64,000 nucleotides of DNA from Cylindrodendrum hubeiense (taxonomy: Eukaryota > Ascomycota > Sordariomycetes > Hypocreales > Nectriaceae): NCBI GenBank assembly GCA_014621425.1, contig JAANBB010000053.1, forward strand, positions 62,001 to 126,000, read 5' to 3'. A program made the position numbers and the translations under genes. The notes below the pieces were generated by a model. It was not told where the DNA came from. It saw nothing but the letters and a program-made list of their open reading frames with translations, and searched no databases. Of the stretch, positions 23,113 through 35,100 are shown in pieces. The number at the start of each line of letters is the position of its first letter. The stretch's first letter is position 1.

Positions 23113-25747
23113 ATGAGACGTCAGAACCACTCGTGCGATCAATGCAGGAAATCCAAGCGAGCATGCGATGCCCCGCGTTTGGACGTCGCTCGACGCCGAT
23201 CTCCGGCCGACGCGGCAGTTGGGTCGAGCGAGAGATCTGGTCAGTCCAATTATTCGTCCACAGCAGCTGCTGTACCCTGGTTCAATCGGATGGCTAACTG
23301 TGCCCCAAGATCCCGAGGCTAGAACTCGCCCATGCTCGTACTGCATCAGGACCAAAAAGAAGTGCACAATGGAGTGGGCTTGGTCACAGATCCAGCTCGG
23401 ATCTGCCACATCATCTACCTCAAGTGCAAGTGATCAGTCAAACCCAGTCCCGGCAAAACGTCAGAGAACCGTCGAAAGCGTCCCGCCATGGACGGTGGAT
23501 GACGTGATAGACGAAGAGTTTGACCCTGGCTGTGCATCAACATTTCTCCAAGATGCCTCTCAAATTCAGGACCTCGTTTTCCAAGATGCGGGCATTCCCG
23601 ATCTCGATTTGTCAGCCACATTGCCTGTCACCTCGCTTGAAGATGTCCTGCAGTTTGATGCAATGCCAGACGAAGGTATGCTACAAGCCGATATATTGGC
23701 ACCCTCAATCGAGGGATTGGCTGGATCGGCAGTATCTTGCAATGCTTCAAGCGCTTCGGCAGGTTCATTCCCACAGACTGATCTTAACTTTGAGATCTAC
23801 TCTGCCTGGCAACTCCCAGAGGCTTACCCAACTACCCAGTCCATTTCTTCGACTCGATCAAGGCCTCCCAGAAGCGACAGCACCTGGCCAAACTCAAAGC
23901 GGCGTCGAAGGTCCAGTGGCTGGACCGACTATCAGAACCGTTCACTCTCTCCATTTTCCATCGACCAGACAATGATGGCCAGGTCCAACAACCAACTAAT
24001 CTCAACAAATCTGCTCCAGATTTACCATGACGTTTTTGAGCATAACCTTTCGTGTTGGTTGACAGAAGTTACATGTCCGTATAAACCCCAACGCTGGAGA
24101 CCAGATGTGGCAAACACGGCAAGTCTGAAAAGAGAATGGGGCCCGTTCTGGTCCAACCGGATCTATCGCCGAACCATCAAACTCGATCGGGTCGCACAAG
24201 CTACGAACATGGTACACCTAACTCGGTCCGAAGACCAAGCAGTTCAAAGAGCTCTCCAATTTTGTATCATGGCCTTTGCAACGCAATGGGCACAAGGAAG
24301 TCGTCGTCAGAGACAGAGATACTCTGCAACCCTCGACGCAGGCGACGAGAACCCGTTAGAGGACCTTGCCGATGAGATGACTGAAGAATTTGACCGTAAT
24401 CTTCAGCGCCACTTTTGGGAACAGGCCCAGAGGGCATTGCATGATATCGCGGACGTGGAGTCCTATCGAGTGGTGTGTGCAGAGCTATTATTTGGATTGA
24501 CACAGAAGCCGTGGTCAAATGACGACAGCCCGAATATCCTTGATCCGGCAATGTTTTCAAGTCGGAATGGAGTTCGAGACGTAAAAACGGCTGTTATAAC
24601 TCAACTCGATAGCATCATATCGAAAGAAGGACCCCCGATCTATATGGAAAGGGCAGCTCGGAAGATGCATGCGCTCAAGTACCGATACGACTCTGTTCGG
24701 CGAGGTCTCGATTCATCCACCAACGGACACGGCAAAAAGACCGCCAACACTGTTTCTATCAGCAGCGAAGATAAAAGCACCATTGGACTCCTCTATTGGC
24801 TGGCCGTCATGTTTGATACCGTCTCTTCCTCGATGAACGAACGACCGCTCGTCGTTGCGGATGAGGAATGTCAGCACTCTTCTCCACAAGAAGAGCCTCC
24901 TGCTGCTGGTGAACAAGACGAGACCTCAAGTGGACGTTGGAAGATCGATGTATTCATCCAAGACGACCTCGAAGCGCCTGGAGAACTCCTCCACTGGCCT
25001 TGTTCATATGAGGCTGCCGCAGAAGCTGTCACCAAATCAGCACCGGTCAAGGTCTTACTATTCCGACATGTTTCCTATTTACAAAACATTCTTCGCAAAG
25101 GAGGTCGTGGACAAAAGGTCGAGGAGATTATCAGGAGCACTACTTCTGTTTATCGATACTGGAACATGACTTATGGGTCTTTCTTCCGAGAACTAGTGCA
25201 AAATTTCGACGCAGTGCCTCCTCGGATTCAGAGCTGGTTTGTTTGCATCTCAGCACATTGGCACCTCGCCGCTCTAATGCTGGCCGACCTCGTCGAATTC
25301 GTCGACGGAAACAACCTGGGAACGGGCACTGTCGTTCGCAGCCGTGTGAACAGCAAGATGGCTTCCCGAATACGGGAATCGAGCGTAAGAGAGCTCTCTG
25401 ATCTTGCGAGCGTTGCAACGCCACCCAACGAGGAGTCAGGGAACATACCTGGTCCGCAGCTACCAGATTTCCATCACGCCGTCAATGAGGGTACGATTTT
25501 AACGGAGCCTTGGACCATGATTTTGATCAGAGCTTTTAGCAAAGCATCGGTGATCCTCTTGGGAGAGGCGGATGAGTCTCTTCGATACGGAAGGGCAACA
25601 CTGGGTCACAATAATGAAGAATTCAGGGAGAGTCTGGAGAGAGCGGAAGAATGTATCAAGGGACTGTGGCTTCTGGGGAAGAAGTCGGATATGGCGAGGA
25701 AAATTGCAGAGGTTTTGTCGGTTGCGTCGGATGGATTGAGAAGATGA
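23113..25747 (+). CDS. Zn2Cys6 transcription factor with an unusually long zinc-cluster loop
   Basis: C6 regulator of 854 residues; exons 23113-23239 and 23310-25747, with a 70-base intron inside the zinc cluster. Half one is C8-D-Q-C11 with C18, half two is C51-S-Y-C54 with C61, so 32 residues separate the third and fourth cysteines, where about six is usual. The basic residues around each half (R-K-S-K-R and R-T-K-K-K) are intact. A bipartite basic stretch (S-K-R-R-R-R) lies near residue 250, and the middle homology region (L-L-Q-I-Y-H-D-V-F-E-H and following) starts around residue 275. The C-terminal half is a long uninterrupted exon. Position after the esterase gene makes it a candidate regulator of the BVMO/esterase pair. 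Confidence 0.85.
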
Positions 25748-26497
25748 AGGATGGATATCAAGCAGTGTGCAAATATCATCCCGTGGATATTTAATTATGT
25801 GTAACGAGTCTAACTCAGCTTTTGTTTTCATGAATTTTGACGTTTTTCACTGTTACTAGTCATTTATCTTCATATCAAGACCACCTAATGTTCCTCATGT
25901 TGCCAATATCATGTAGTGGAAACCCAGATATCTCCCTTTGCTGGCCAGCCCCCATTTTAATGCCGAGAATTCCAGCACTTCTCACTCAACACCCGACGAT
26001 TGCGGGGATGTTCCTCTTTTTTCAAGCAGGGCTCTCCATGCCCAGATCGCAACCCAATCGAAACATCCATGCCTCATCGCCGCAGTGCGGACCCGCACCC
26101 GCACAAGTGGCCTGCTGCGGTCCCGCAATCGTTGTATGTGACTAGAATGACGTGCGGATGATCCAGTATTGGCCATCACATGGGCATTCTCCAGTGTATT
26201 AGGTTAGCACGGAGCTACGGCCATCTTCTGTCGGCTTCTCTTGTGGGGGCCCCTTGACCGCAACTGGCCGGCAGTTGCATTCGCTGCAACATATAGATGC
26301 AACCATTGCAGGCTTGTGTCGGCATTATATGGCTTTTCGGACTGGTCTCTAGGCAGTTACTTTCGTACCCGGTGATGCGAGTATCATACGGATGTCAGAT
26401 TCAGAGAGCTCATTCTCAATAGAGTCGGTAAATGTAATTGGTGTTTATATACAAGATCGTGTTCGTTAGGATAGAGCAACTCGCTAATTATACAAAA
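25748..26497. other. Intergenic region with CCGCA-rich patch
   Basis: The 750 bases between the convergent ends of the C6 regulator and the hydantoinase gene carry a patch at about 26070-26160 rich in CCGCA/TGCGG words, similar in style to the region at 20710-21075. The rest shows no coding sequence or RNA gene that I can recognise. Confidence 0.5.
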
Positions 26498-29400
26498 CTA
26501 TACTCCAAACTCATCAATGACGCTCGGTGACTCGGTGAAGCTATTGCTGACGCCAACAAACGGCATCTTCAAGCCGAATCCTTCCGGGCCGCCAATCTTC
26601 ATACCCTTGTCCGTTTTCCAAAGAGGATGGGCTGGTAGGGCAATAACATTGACACGTAGGCCGTATCGGAGATCTTGAGATCCAATCGCCTCTCCGTCTT
26701 GTCCGAGAATGGAGATCAAGTCTGGAACAGTACAAACCACCTCCTGCGTCTCTTCGGTCCCGGCCGAATCGGTGAGGGCGGCGTACAAATACTCGTTCTG
26801 GAACGGGATGAGCATGTGCCTGTCGGTCGGAACAGGTTGTTTGCTCGTGTTGCCCGACTCTCGGTCATCATCATTGAGAGGGGCTATGACGACGGCGCCC
26901 ATTGTGTAGCCGCCGCCGATAAACCGACGGACATCGACGATCTTTCCCGTAAACAGAAGTTTTCCAGCACAGACATCGAACTGTTCCCTGGTCAGTATAA
27001 ATTTTGGGATTAAATGTTAAGGTACTCACAATTGCATCGATGTAGCTTATCTTCTTGCGACGAGCGAGGTGTACCGCCCGTCCCAAATACCATGCTAATG
27101 ATACCGTATTGGGGACACCGTGAGACTTCACTGCGGAACCGGGCAGTGGGTTCGCGCACACGGCACATCCCAGGCCAAGTTCAATGGCCGTAGTTCGTAA
27201 GATATTTTCCAACCTTACAGGGGAGTCCGTGTTCTGCATCGTGGTTAGCAAAGCACAGTGGGACAGACAGGTGTCTCTTACCATGACTACAGAGGTGTTT
27301 CCTCGGGCGTCGGAGAGGACGCAAGGAACCATAGAATGCCCATAAACGCTGAAGGTAGCTATTCAATGTTAGAAAGGTCTATGCAGGCTTCGAACACCAC
27401 TTACCATGGTACATAGTCGGATATGCTCGTCCCATGGCATCGCCGTCAATCACCGGCACGTCGAAATGGACGCCGGTCGGGAAGGCGCTCATTCCATTTC
27501 CACCGCCACTGCAATAGGTAAGTTTTGTGCATCCTTGTGCAGATTTGTGTCAAAATTAACTTACATCTCGTCAATAAACATGCCCTGGAACGACGTAATG
27601 CCGAGGACCTTGTTCACGGCCTCGACACCAACAGCGATCTCGTTGCCTCCCGCAATCCGCTCGTTGATGACACTCGGGCTGCCATACCACGAGCCAAAGC
27701 AGACGATGTCTGTATCTTTGAGCGCCTTTGGTGAGATGATTCTCATCTTTCCTTTGGGGCTGGTGCGTAGGACGTGCAGGCCCTTGAGATACTCGTGATG
27801 CGTGGGGCCACCACCGCCGGTGCCGAGAACTCCGCATCCAGTTGAGAACAGTTCCAGATCTACCTCGGACACGTACCAAACTCCGTCTCGCACATCTGGG
27901 CGATAGGTCTCAAGGTCGACTTTAAGGGAAGGCTTGGTCGTGGGCTCCAGAGCGTTGGGAATGCTCTGCTTCTGGCCTTCATCCTCATCCTGACCCTCTT
28001 CCACCTCGTTCAGGGGCGGGGATGGTGGAGGGCTCAATTCAGTGGGAATAGAAAGCCGACCCACAGCTCTAATCTGAATTCTAATTGCACCGTTGTGCAT
28101 GTACTGGAGCGGCATCTTGTTGATCTCGACAATCTTGACATCCTCCCGCGCAGCGCCCTTCTGCACAGCCAGGTCAATGGCCTTCTTGCACGCGGCGTCG
28201 ATGATGGTCTTTTCAGAGCGTCCTTCAGGGATCTCAACGATGTCAATGTCTCCTGACACCTTGGCGATTGCAGCACCGACCGCATTGGCAGCACCTTGGT
28301 GAATGGGGCGAATGCATTTCTCGACGCCTTCCAGGTCATCCGTCACGAGCATCGCTCCGCCTCCGACAAGCAGAACATGCACAGGTGCCGACGAGACCTT
28401 CATCTGCTCAATGACGGTCTCCAGCATTTTTTTTAATCTCCTTGCGCGCGCTCTCGACAATTGCTTGAGGAACATCCTTGACCAACTCGGGATTACCAAG
28501 CTCACTGCTGCCCGTTGCGACAACAATGTCGGTTGCAGTCAGGGTCTGTCCGCCAAAGACCTTGGCCTGCTGCTGAATAAAATGTCCAACAGAGCCTGGT
28601 CCAACAGTGACACCATCTGCCGTGGAGTTGACCTTGCTGCCGCCGCCCAGGCCAATCGACACGACTTCAGGCATGGAGAATGCCGTTCGGACGCCTCCCA
28701 CCTCGACAAATCCCGGTGCCTGGCGAGGAAAGCCGGACGGCAGCAGCGCACAAACATCGGTGGTGGTGCCTCCAATGTCGACGACAAGGATCTGCGGCTC
28801 GGTTTCGTTGCCCTGATCTGATGATGCCGCGGCGGCGTCGGTGCGCTTCTGGTGGTCAATGCCCGCGAGAAACGCAGCGCCGGTCATGCTGTTGGTCGGA
28901 CCACTGGCAAACGTCTTGATGGGATACTCAGCAGCGGTGTCGGCGTCGATCAGCGTGCCGTCGTTCTGCGACAGATACAGCGGGCACGAGAGCCTCAGCC
29001 GGGCCATTGCTCGCTTGAAGCCCTTCTTTACCCGGTGTCCTGTCCTGAGGATGGCGGCATTGAGAATGGTGGCATTTTCTCTCTCAAGGAGCCCGGTCGG
29101 CCCAATGTCGTGGGAACACACCACTTGCAACTCTGGCGCCTCCTGAAGCAACAGCCGCTTGCATTCCTCCTCGTGGGCTCCTTCATGGTCCAGCGGCGAG
29201 AAAACGCCCACCAGCGCAACTGATCTGATGCCCGAGGCGACAATGGCTTTGGCGGTTTGGCTAATTTGCTGCGTGTTGAGCGGCGCAATCTCGCGCCCGT
29301 CAATTTCGTGACCCCCGTCGAGATAATACGCGTCGCCCTCTAGAATGCTGCGCAGGCCGACAGGGAAGTCGGAGAAGGGAGGGATCTGCCGCGTAAAAGG

Positions 29401-29694
29401 GCCACAGAGCCGGACCACTGCAACGCGGTCCAAACGTCGCGCGTCGGCTTCGACAAGGGCATTGATGAAGTGAGTCGTGCCAATGGTGACGCTCAAGACC
29501 CGGGTCTGGTCAACCTTGGAGTCTTGCAGGACGGCTCGGATGGCCGCCTCAATGCCGCTGGTAATGTCTTGGGTCGTTGAGGCTTTATGTGAGGCCAGGA
29601 CGCCACGCCCAGGGTTGTCGAAGGCCCTGATGTCAAGGATTGCGGCATCTGTGTTGGTCCCGCCGACGTCCACTCCAATACGGTACAGAGACAT
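26498..29694 (-). pseudogene. Hydantoinase/oxoprolinase-DUF917 fusion with a one-base frameshift
   Basis: Large cytosolic protein of about 998 residues if read through one indel. Exons on the minus strand are 29694-27565, 27508-27405, 27358-27282, 27233-27030 and 26980-26498. The N-terminal Hydant_A_N/Hydantoinase_A domains show ATPase-type motifs D-V-G-G-T-N-T-D and D-I-G-G-T-T-T-D-V; a DUF917 domain follows from about residue 610 (T-G-C-G-V-L-G-T-G-G-G-G-P, then G-K-I-V-D-V-x-R). The family opens cyclic amides such as hydantoins or 5-oxoproline using ATP. In exon 1 a run of eight A residues (28427-28434) shifts the frame near residue 420; seven would restore homology on both sides. This could be a sequencing error, a recent null allele or slippage, so the pseudogene label is provisional. 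The divergent neighbour is an NCS1 permease. Confidence 0.8.
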
Positions 29695-30253
29695 GATGAA
29701 AGGGAATGCGACTGCGTACGGAGATGCCACCAAGTGCCTATGGCTTACACATGGTTCGCCTTATGTATTCACGCAACCAAGTAAGCAAGCGGATCGCTGA
29801 ATATGAGTCTGTCGTAAGAGCCCGTCCACTTGCTGTCTTGGCCGATCCGACGGAACCCGCCACGAATGCCACGAATCGTCCACTGTGTGGCAGAGCGCTC
29901 CAGGGCGCGTGAGGCGACTTTACGGGGATCAGGTTGGCCGACTACAGGGGACTTTGCCGATCCGCGCAGTAATTGGTGCTTCTTGTGCGGTTCGCCGATG
30001 TCGCGCTCAGTTGGCCGATCTCCGGTTCCAGGTTACCCGAGGTCGCGATAAGGCTAACGTCTCCCATTCTCCATTAGACCACCGGCACCTGCGTCCTGTA
30101 TCACGGCGCAATCGGCTGCTAGACATGTCAAGACGTCCTTAAAGGCATTACGCCTCTGCTTCAATTCATCCTGTCAGCAGGACAATCGCTGTCGTTCTCG
30201 AGGTCCGAAACCCGTCACGATCCGGTTTCCGACTCTGCCGAAGAAAACTCACC
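29695..30253. promoter_or_regulatory. Divergent promoter between hydantoinase and NCS1 permease
   Basis: A 559-base region between two divergent starts. It contains a cluster of CGG/CCG triplets (about 29840-30010) compatible with C6-factor binding, but no element can be fixed. No supported reading frame lies within it. Confidence 0.45.
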
Positions 30254-32268
30254 ATGGGCGTGCCGGCTTTGGTCAAACGCGTCGAGCTCCCGCGTGGGTC
30301 TCGGTGGATTGTATGTCCATATAATAAGCACGCCTCTAGGACTCCCTAACGCTGCATAGAACGACGATGTCCGCCCTGTCGAGACAGAGAGACGCACGTG
30401 GTCGTTTCTCGCGTTCCACAACTTCTGTAACCACCTCCCGCGACGCGATGGCTTGCATCCGAGCTGACTATCTGCGCAGGGCTGCTGATCAACTGCAACA
30501 TCGCAACGTTTCTCACTGGCAGTGCACTGATTCCTCTGGGTCTTACCTGGTGGCAGGCCATCATCTGTATGAAAGCTCACCTATCACGCGACGCGTCTAA
30601 CACGTGTTAGGCATTGTCATCGGAAACGTGCTTGCGACCGTTGCACTCATCCTTGCCTCGTTGGCCGGAGCATACTACCATAGTGCGTGTCAACCCCAGT
30701 GTCTGGGGAACAATTGCTGACAGTCTCAGTCGGTTTCCCCGTATTTAGTCGAGCCGTGTGGGGTGTATGGGGCGCCCAGTTCGTTGTTTGGAACCGCATT
30801 TTCCTGTCTCTCGGTAAGTCTTACGTACACGACTCTTTTGTCTCACTAGCTAACGGAACGCAGTTTGGTAAGTCACGTAGCCTGGCAACAAGGCTCGTTC
30901 TAACATCCCATAGGTATGGCTTCCAGTCATGGGTCGGAGGAGAGTGCCTCTACCTCATTCTCCTGTCGTGGGATCCCGGCTATGAAGGCCGCATTCCCAA
31001 CACCATTCCGGCCGAGACGGGAATGACGTCGGCTCAGTTCCTGGCCTACTTCATCTTCTGCATCATCAGTCTTCCGATGTTGTGGATCAAGCCTCACCGG
31101 CTGCAGAACTTCTTCTACTTCACCAGCGCCGTGACCCTAATCTTCTTCGTGGTTCTTCTGATCTGGGCTCTGGCCACGATGGGACCCAGTGGTTTTGGAG
31201 ATACCATCAGCTCCGCAACTATCCTTCCCGCAACGGGAGGGCCGGGTAGCACGGCGTGGCTCATGGTCTCGGGCACCATGTCGACTATTGGTTCGATTGC
31301 GGCAGGTATCCTCAACCAAAACGATTACGCTCGTCTAGCCAGACGCCCCCGTGATGCCATCTGGGGGCAGGTTTTTGCCTTCCCTCTATATAGTATTTTC
31401 GCTTCAGTTTTGGGCATTCTCGTCACGGCAGCAACCCAGGTGCGCATGGATGGTGAAGCAATCTGGAACCCGCCCACGCTGTTCGTCCGTTTGCTCGAGA
31501 AGGACAACAGTGCCGGAACACGCGCAGCCGTCTTCTTCGCGGGACTTTGCTTGGTGATTTCGCAGATTGGTAGCAATGTCCCTGGAAACGCATTGGCTGG
31601 AGGTATTGACCTGTCTTCCGTCTTCCCTCGATTCATCAACATCCGACGAGGAGCCTATATTGTTGCCCTTCTGAGCCCGATCGTCAACCCTTGGCGGCTC
31701 GTAAATACCGCCACCATTTTCTTGACAGTTTTGTCGAGTTATGGCGTGTTTCTTGCACCGATGACAGGCCTGATGGTTGCCAGCTACAACATAGTGGGCA
31801 AGCAGAAGCTGAACGTCGACGACCTCTATCGTGGTGATAAGAGCAGCGTATACTGGTATACGTGGGGCGTCAACTGGCGCGCTCCAATCGCGGTATGTAT
31901 TCGAATCCATCTGTCTCATTGACCGTGACTAACTGTCTCCACAGTGGATTGTGGGAGTCGTTCCCTGTCTGCCCGGGTTTATTGCCGCCGTAGACATGAC
32001 CGTCAGTGTTACCGACGGTGCAACGGAGCTGTACTATCTCAACTACTTGTACGGCTTCCTTGCGAGTGGGTTGGTATACAGCTTGCTTCATTTCGTGTTT
32101 CCCGATGCCAAGTCTGCCGAGTTCGTTCGCAACAGCCCCAGCGCGAAGGAGCTCCAGCAGCAGTACGAAACTCGGTGGGACGTGACTTTGGCAGAGATGC
32201 CAGAACTCCATGATTCAAGTTCTGACACGTCGAAGCACATGGGATTAGAGACTACTACCCAGGTTTAG
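30254..32268 (+). CDS. NCS1-family nucleobase/allantoin/hydantoin permease, eight exons
   Basis: Plasma-membrane NCS1 (Fur-type) permease, 557 residues, about 12 helices. Exons are 30254-30310, 30360-30426, 30480-30566, 30611-30682, 30730-30813, 30864-30867, 30914-31892 and 31945-32268. Conserved blocks appear after splicing: W-I-N-D-D-V-R-P-V, R-R-T-W-S-F-L-A-F-H-N-F-W, the V-W-Y-G-F-Q-S-W-V-G-G-E segment, and N-D-Y-A-R-L-A-R-R-P in the middle loop. The sixth exon would be only four bases (TTTG); it supplies V-W of V-W-Y-G. If both flanking introns were retained, the frame would stay open but the conserved motif would be broken. NCS1 substrates include uracil, allantoin and hydantoins; pairing with a hydantoinase favours a cyclic amide. 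A cytosolic tail ends the protein. Confidence 0.9.
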
Positions 32269-32621
32269 ATGGGATGCATTTCATCGGTTGCCAGGCGTGG
32301 GGTTTACGTTTTAGTCGATATTAGTGTAAAAAAGGACCATTCTCTTCGCTAGCCTTATCTGAGCTCAATTTACCCATGACAATTATGCGTTGGCATTTAA
32401 CAACTGTGTGATTGACAATCGCGAGTCCATGTGCTATTCTCGTATCTCGAATTCTCGAAACAATTATCGGCAGATCGGGGCCCTAAGCGCGTTCAACTGG
32501 GCGACCTAGCCGAAGTCGGCAAACCGCGTCGGCCAACTTCCGCGTCGGGGAAATCTGAGACGCGGTCCGCCGAACTCTCGGTCAACTTCTTCACGACGCC
32601 ATCGGCTGGAGCGCTGCTAGT
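32269..32621. other. Intergenic region upstream of C6 regulator
   Basis: A 353-base spacer between the permease stop and the regulator start. It is AT-rich near 32310-32440, then turns GC-rich with several CGG triplets and GTCGGCAAAC/GTCGGCCAAC look-alikes around 32500-32580. No gene was seen. Confidence 0.45.
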
Positions 32622-34802
32622 ATGGAGCCCAGTACCGAATCGCCTACGCAGGCAGGCCATTCCTCGCGCAAGTACACCATCAGGAGCAACTTTGGCCAAT
32701 CGAGACAGCCTCGCAGCCGCAAAAACCGGCCGTGCGATGCGTGCCGGCGGCGCAAGACGGCCTGCGTCATCCCCGACAAACCCCCATGTGAGCTCGCGCA
32801 TCTGCATCTGGGGGCTTCGCTTACCCCGGAATAGGTCTCTTCTGCAGCGGCAGGGGATTGGTGTGCAGATCGTCCATTGCTGATGCGCCACCTGATCCTC
32901 ACGTCACTACGTCAAAGGCGTCACCCCTCTCCAATGCCCCCGAAAGTTCGGACGCTGTGCCGTCCCCCACCAGCACCGATCACCAGAGTGTGTACGACGG
33001 CTCTGCATCGACTCCGGTAGTCCATGATGGCCTTGTGCGCCAGCAAGTCCCTGGAGATACAGAGGCAGTGGCATCATTCGCGCTGTCCCCTCGTGATCCG
33101 CCTGAGACAGCTGTCTACACTTTGGAAGACGTCGAAGACAGAACCTCGCACTGCCTGGGACTGGCCAGTGAACAAGATACTTACTTTCTAGACTCGTTCA
33201 GATCCTTGCTTCTAAGTGAGCAAGATGAGATCGATGCCAACATCATACAGGTCTACGATGGTAGCTTGCAACCACATCAACACCCGGTTCATTTTCTTAT
33301 GCTGCTCAACGGGTTCCCAGACCACACGGTTGACGCGATGAAGGGAGCGTCAGATGGGATCGAGAAAATCGTATGGCCTCACGGCCCAGCTTTGGTACGC
33401 TTGTACTTCAAATACGTTCATCCGGCCTATCCGGTCGTCTCCAAGGTTCGGTTCCTCCGCCAATTCGCGACGGCCAAGCTGGTGATTCCAGCTTCACTTC
33501 GAGGCGCCGTATACGCATTGGCTTCCCCTTTCTGGCATCGCGACCCATCTCTCCGGGACCCTTGCCCTTTCCAACAGCATGAGCTTCTCGCACATTGCCA
33601 CATAAGTCTCCGGCGAGAGCTCGAGGCTCCCAATCTGTGCAAGCTGCAGGCGTGTCTACTGCTCTTGCATATCACACCTCCGGATATCGACAGCGTTGAA
33701 ACACCAACCACATGGGTCTTGGCGTCTCAGGCCACAGCATGTGCTCAAATGATTGGCCTCCATCAGGATCCTGGGCCGTGGAGCATAGCGGCCTGGGAGA
33801 AACGCCTACGGAAGAAACTGTGGTGGGCCTCGTACGCCATTGATTGTTGGTCCGCAGTGTGTCATGGCAACCCGCCGCATATTGGCTCCGACACCTTCGA
33901 CACCGCGCCTCCAACCTTGGACGACCTTCGTTTTGATGAAGATGTACCCGAAGACTTGCAATATTTAGTGGACCCTGAAAATGTTAGCTTTCGAATATCT
34001 GACGGTGCCCGTTTCTTGGAAATGGTTAACATTACTCGAAACTTGAGAACCGTTCTCGACTACAGCTTGTAGGTTGTCTATCTCGTTGGACAAAGAGATA
34101 TACTGACCATTCTTTAGTCAAGTGAAGAGGAACATGAGCAGCGCAGAGTCTCGCACTCAACTTACCACATTACGAGAACGGCTAAAAGACTGGCCAAGTC
34201 TCATTCCGCAATGTTTGACAATTGATAAAGACACCCGTCACAATGGTAGGTTCCACAATAATTATCGCTCAACTTTATACTAACTCCAACAGGCCCACTT
34301 CATCTATCCTTCCATGCTGCCCAAGTTCTCTTGTATCGAGGTCTCATGTATCCAGCAACGAAAGAAGCAAAGGCTACTCCTGGTTCAAATTTACGGCAGT
34401 GGCTCAGCGCAGCACTTGCACAGTTCAAAGTGTTTACCACCTTTATGGGCGACATCACTGAGGAGGAACTCACCGGTTTCTGGATCCGTCGTAAGTCAAT
34501 GTCCAACTGCACTCGATCGGATGCTAACTCCTATAGACGCGCGATCCCAGCTCATTCTGTGTGGCAACTTTCTCATATACCTATTTCTCCTGGCATCTGA
34601 ACCCCACGACGTTGAAGCAGCTTATCAACTGTTGGAGAAGTTCCACCAGGCATTGCAGCGTCTAGGGGCTACCAAAGAAATACGTGCAAGATTACTTCTA
34701 CGGCCTACCATGCTGCGGATAGATTCATTCTTCATCCAAGCCACTGAGCTCATAAAGAAGGGGCGCAGTGGAGTGGCAGAATCTCCCGCCGTTAGTTCGT
34801 AA
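32622..34802 (+). CDS. Zn2Cys6 transcription factor, five exons
   Basis: C6 regulator of 663 residues with exons 32622-32787, 32835-34068, 34118-34245, 34293-34490 and 34537-34802. The first intron (47 bases) falls inside the codon of the fourth zinc cysteine; splicing gives C38, C41, C48, C56, C59 and C66 with a basic N-flank (R-S-R-K-N-R-P). The middle homology region runs from about residue 170 (Y-F-K-Y-V-H-P-A-Y-P-V-V) through the W-A-S-Y-A-I-D-C-W signature typical of this domain. The gene follows the NCS1 permease on the same strand, 353 bases downstream, which makes it a candidate regulator of the permease/hydantoinase pair. Splice joins keep frame throughout. Confidence 0.87.
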
Positions 34803-35100
34803 TAAATATGCGTGCTTGAAGCAAACTCGTTCATAATGCCGTGAATAAATCTGATAGACAATATGCACTGGGAGTAAGTAGAATTATGACAGAATAAGAG
34901 TGTTCTCGACTCAGACCAATTCAATTACGCAAACGCGGAGCTGACGCATGTGACCGGGTCTGATAAAGCATGGATTAATTTGGCTCAATAGAAGAGTGAT
35001 GCAAATAGATAATTATCATTTTAGATCGATTACTTAGGTGATCTTGACCTGAAGCATTGTTGTCATTATATAATTCATATTTTCCTTGGCCTCCAGGCAC

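Noticed and set aside
30687..31922. Continuous 411-codon open frame through two permease introns
   Set aside because: Translation of the intron block (30814-30913) replaces the conserved V-W-Y-G motif, so retained introns are less likely than splicing.
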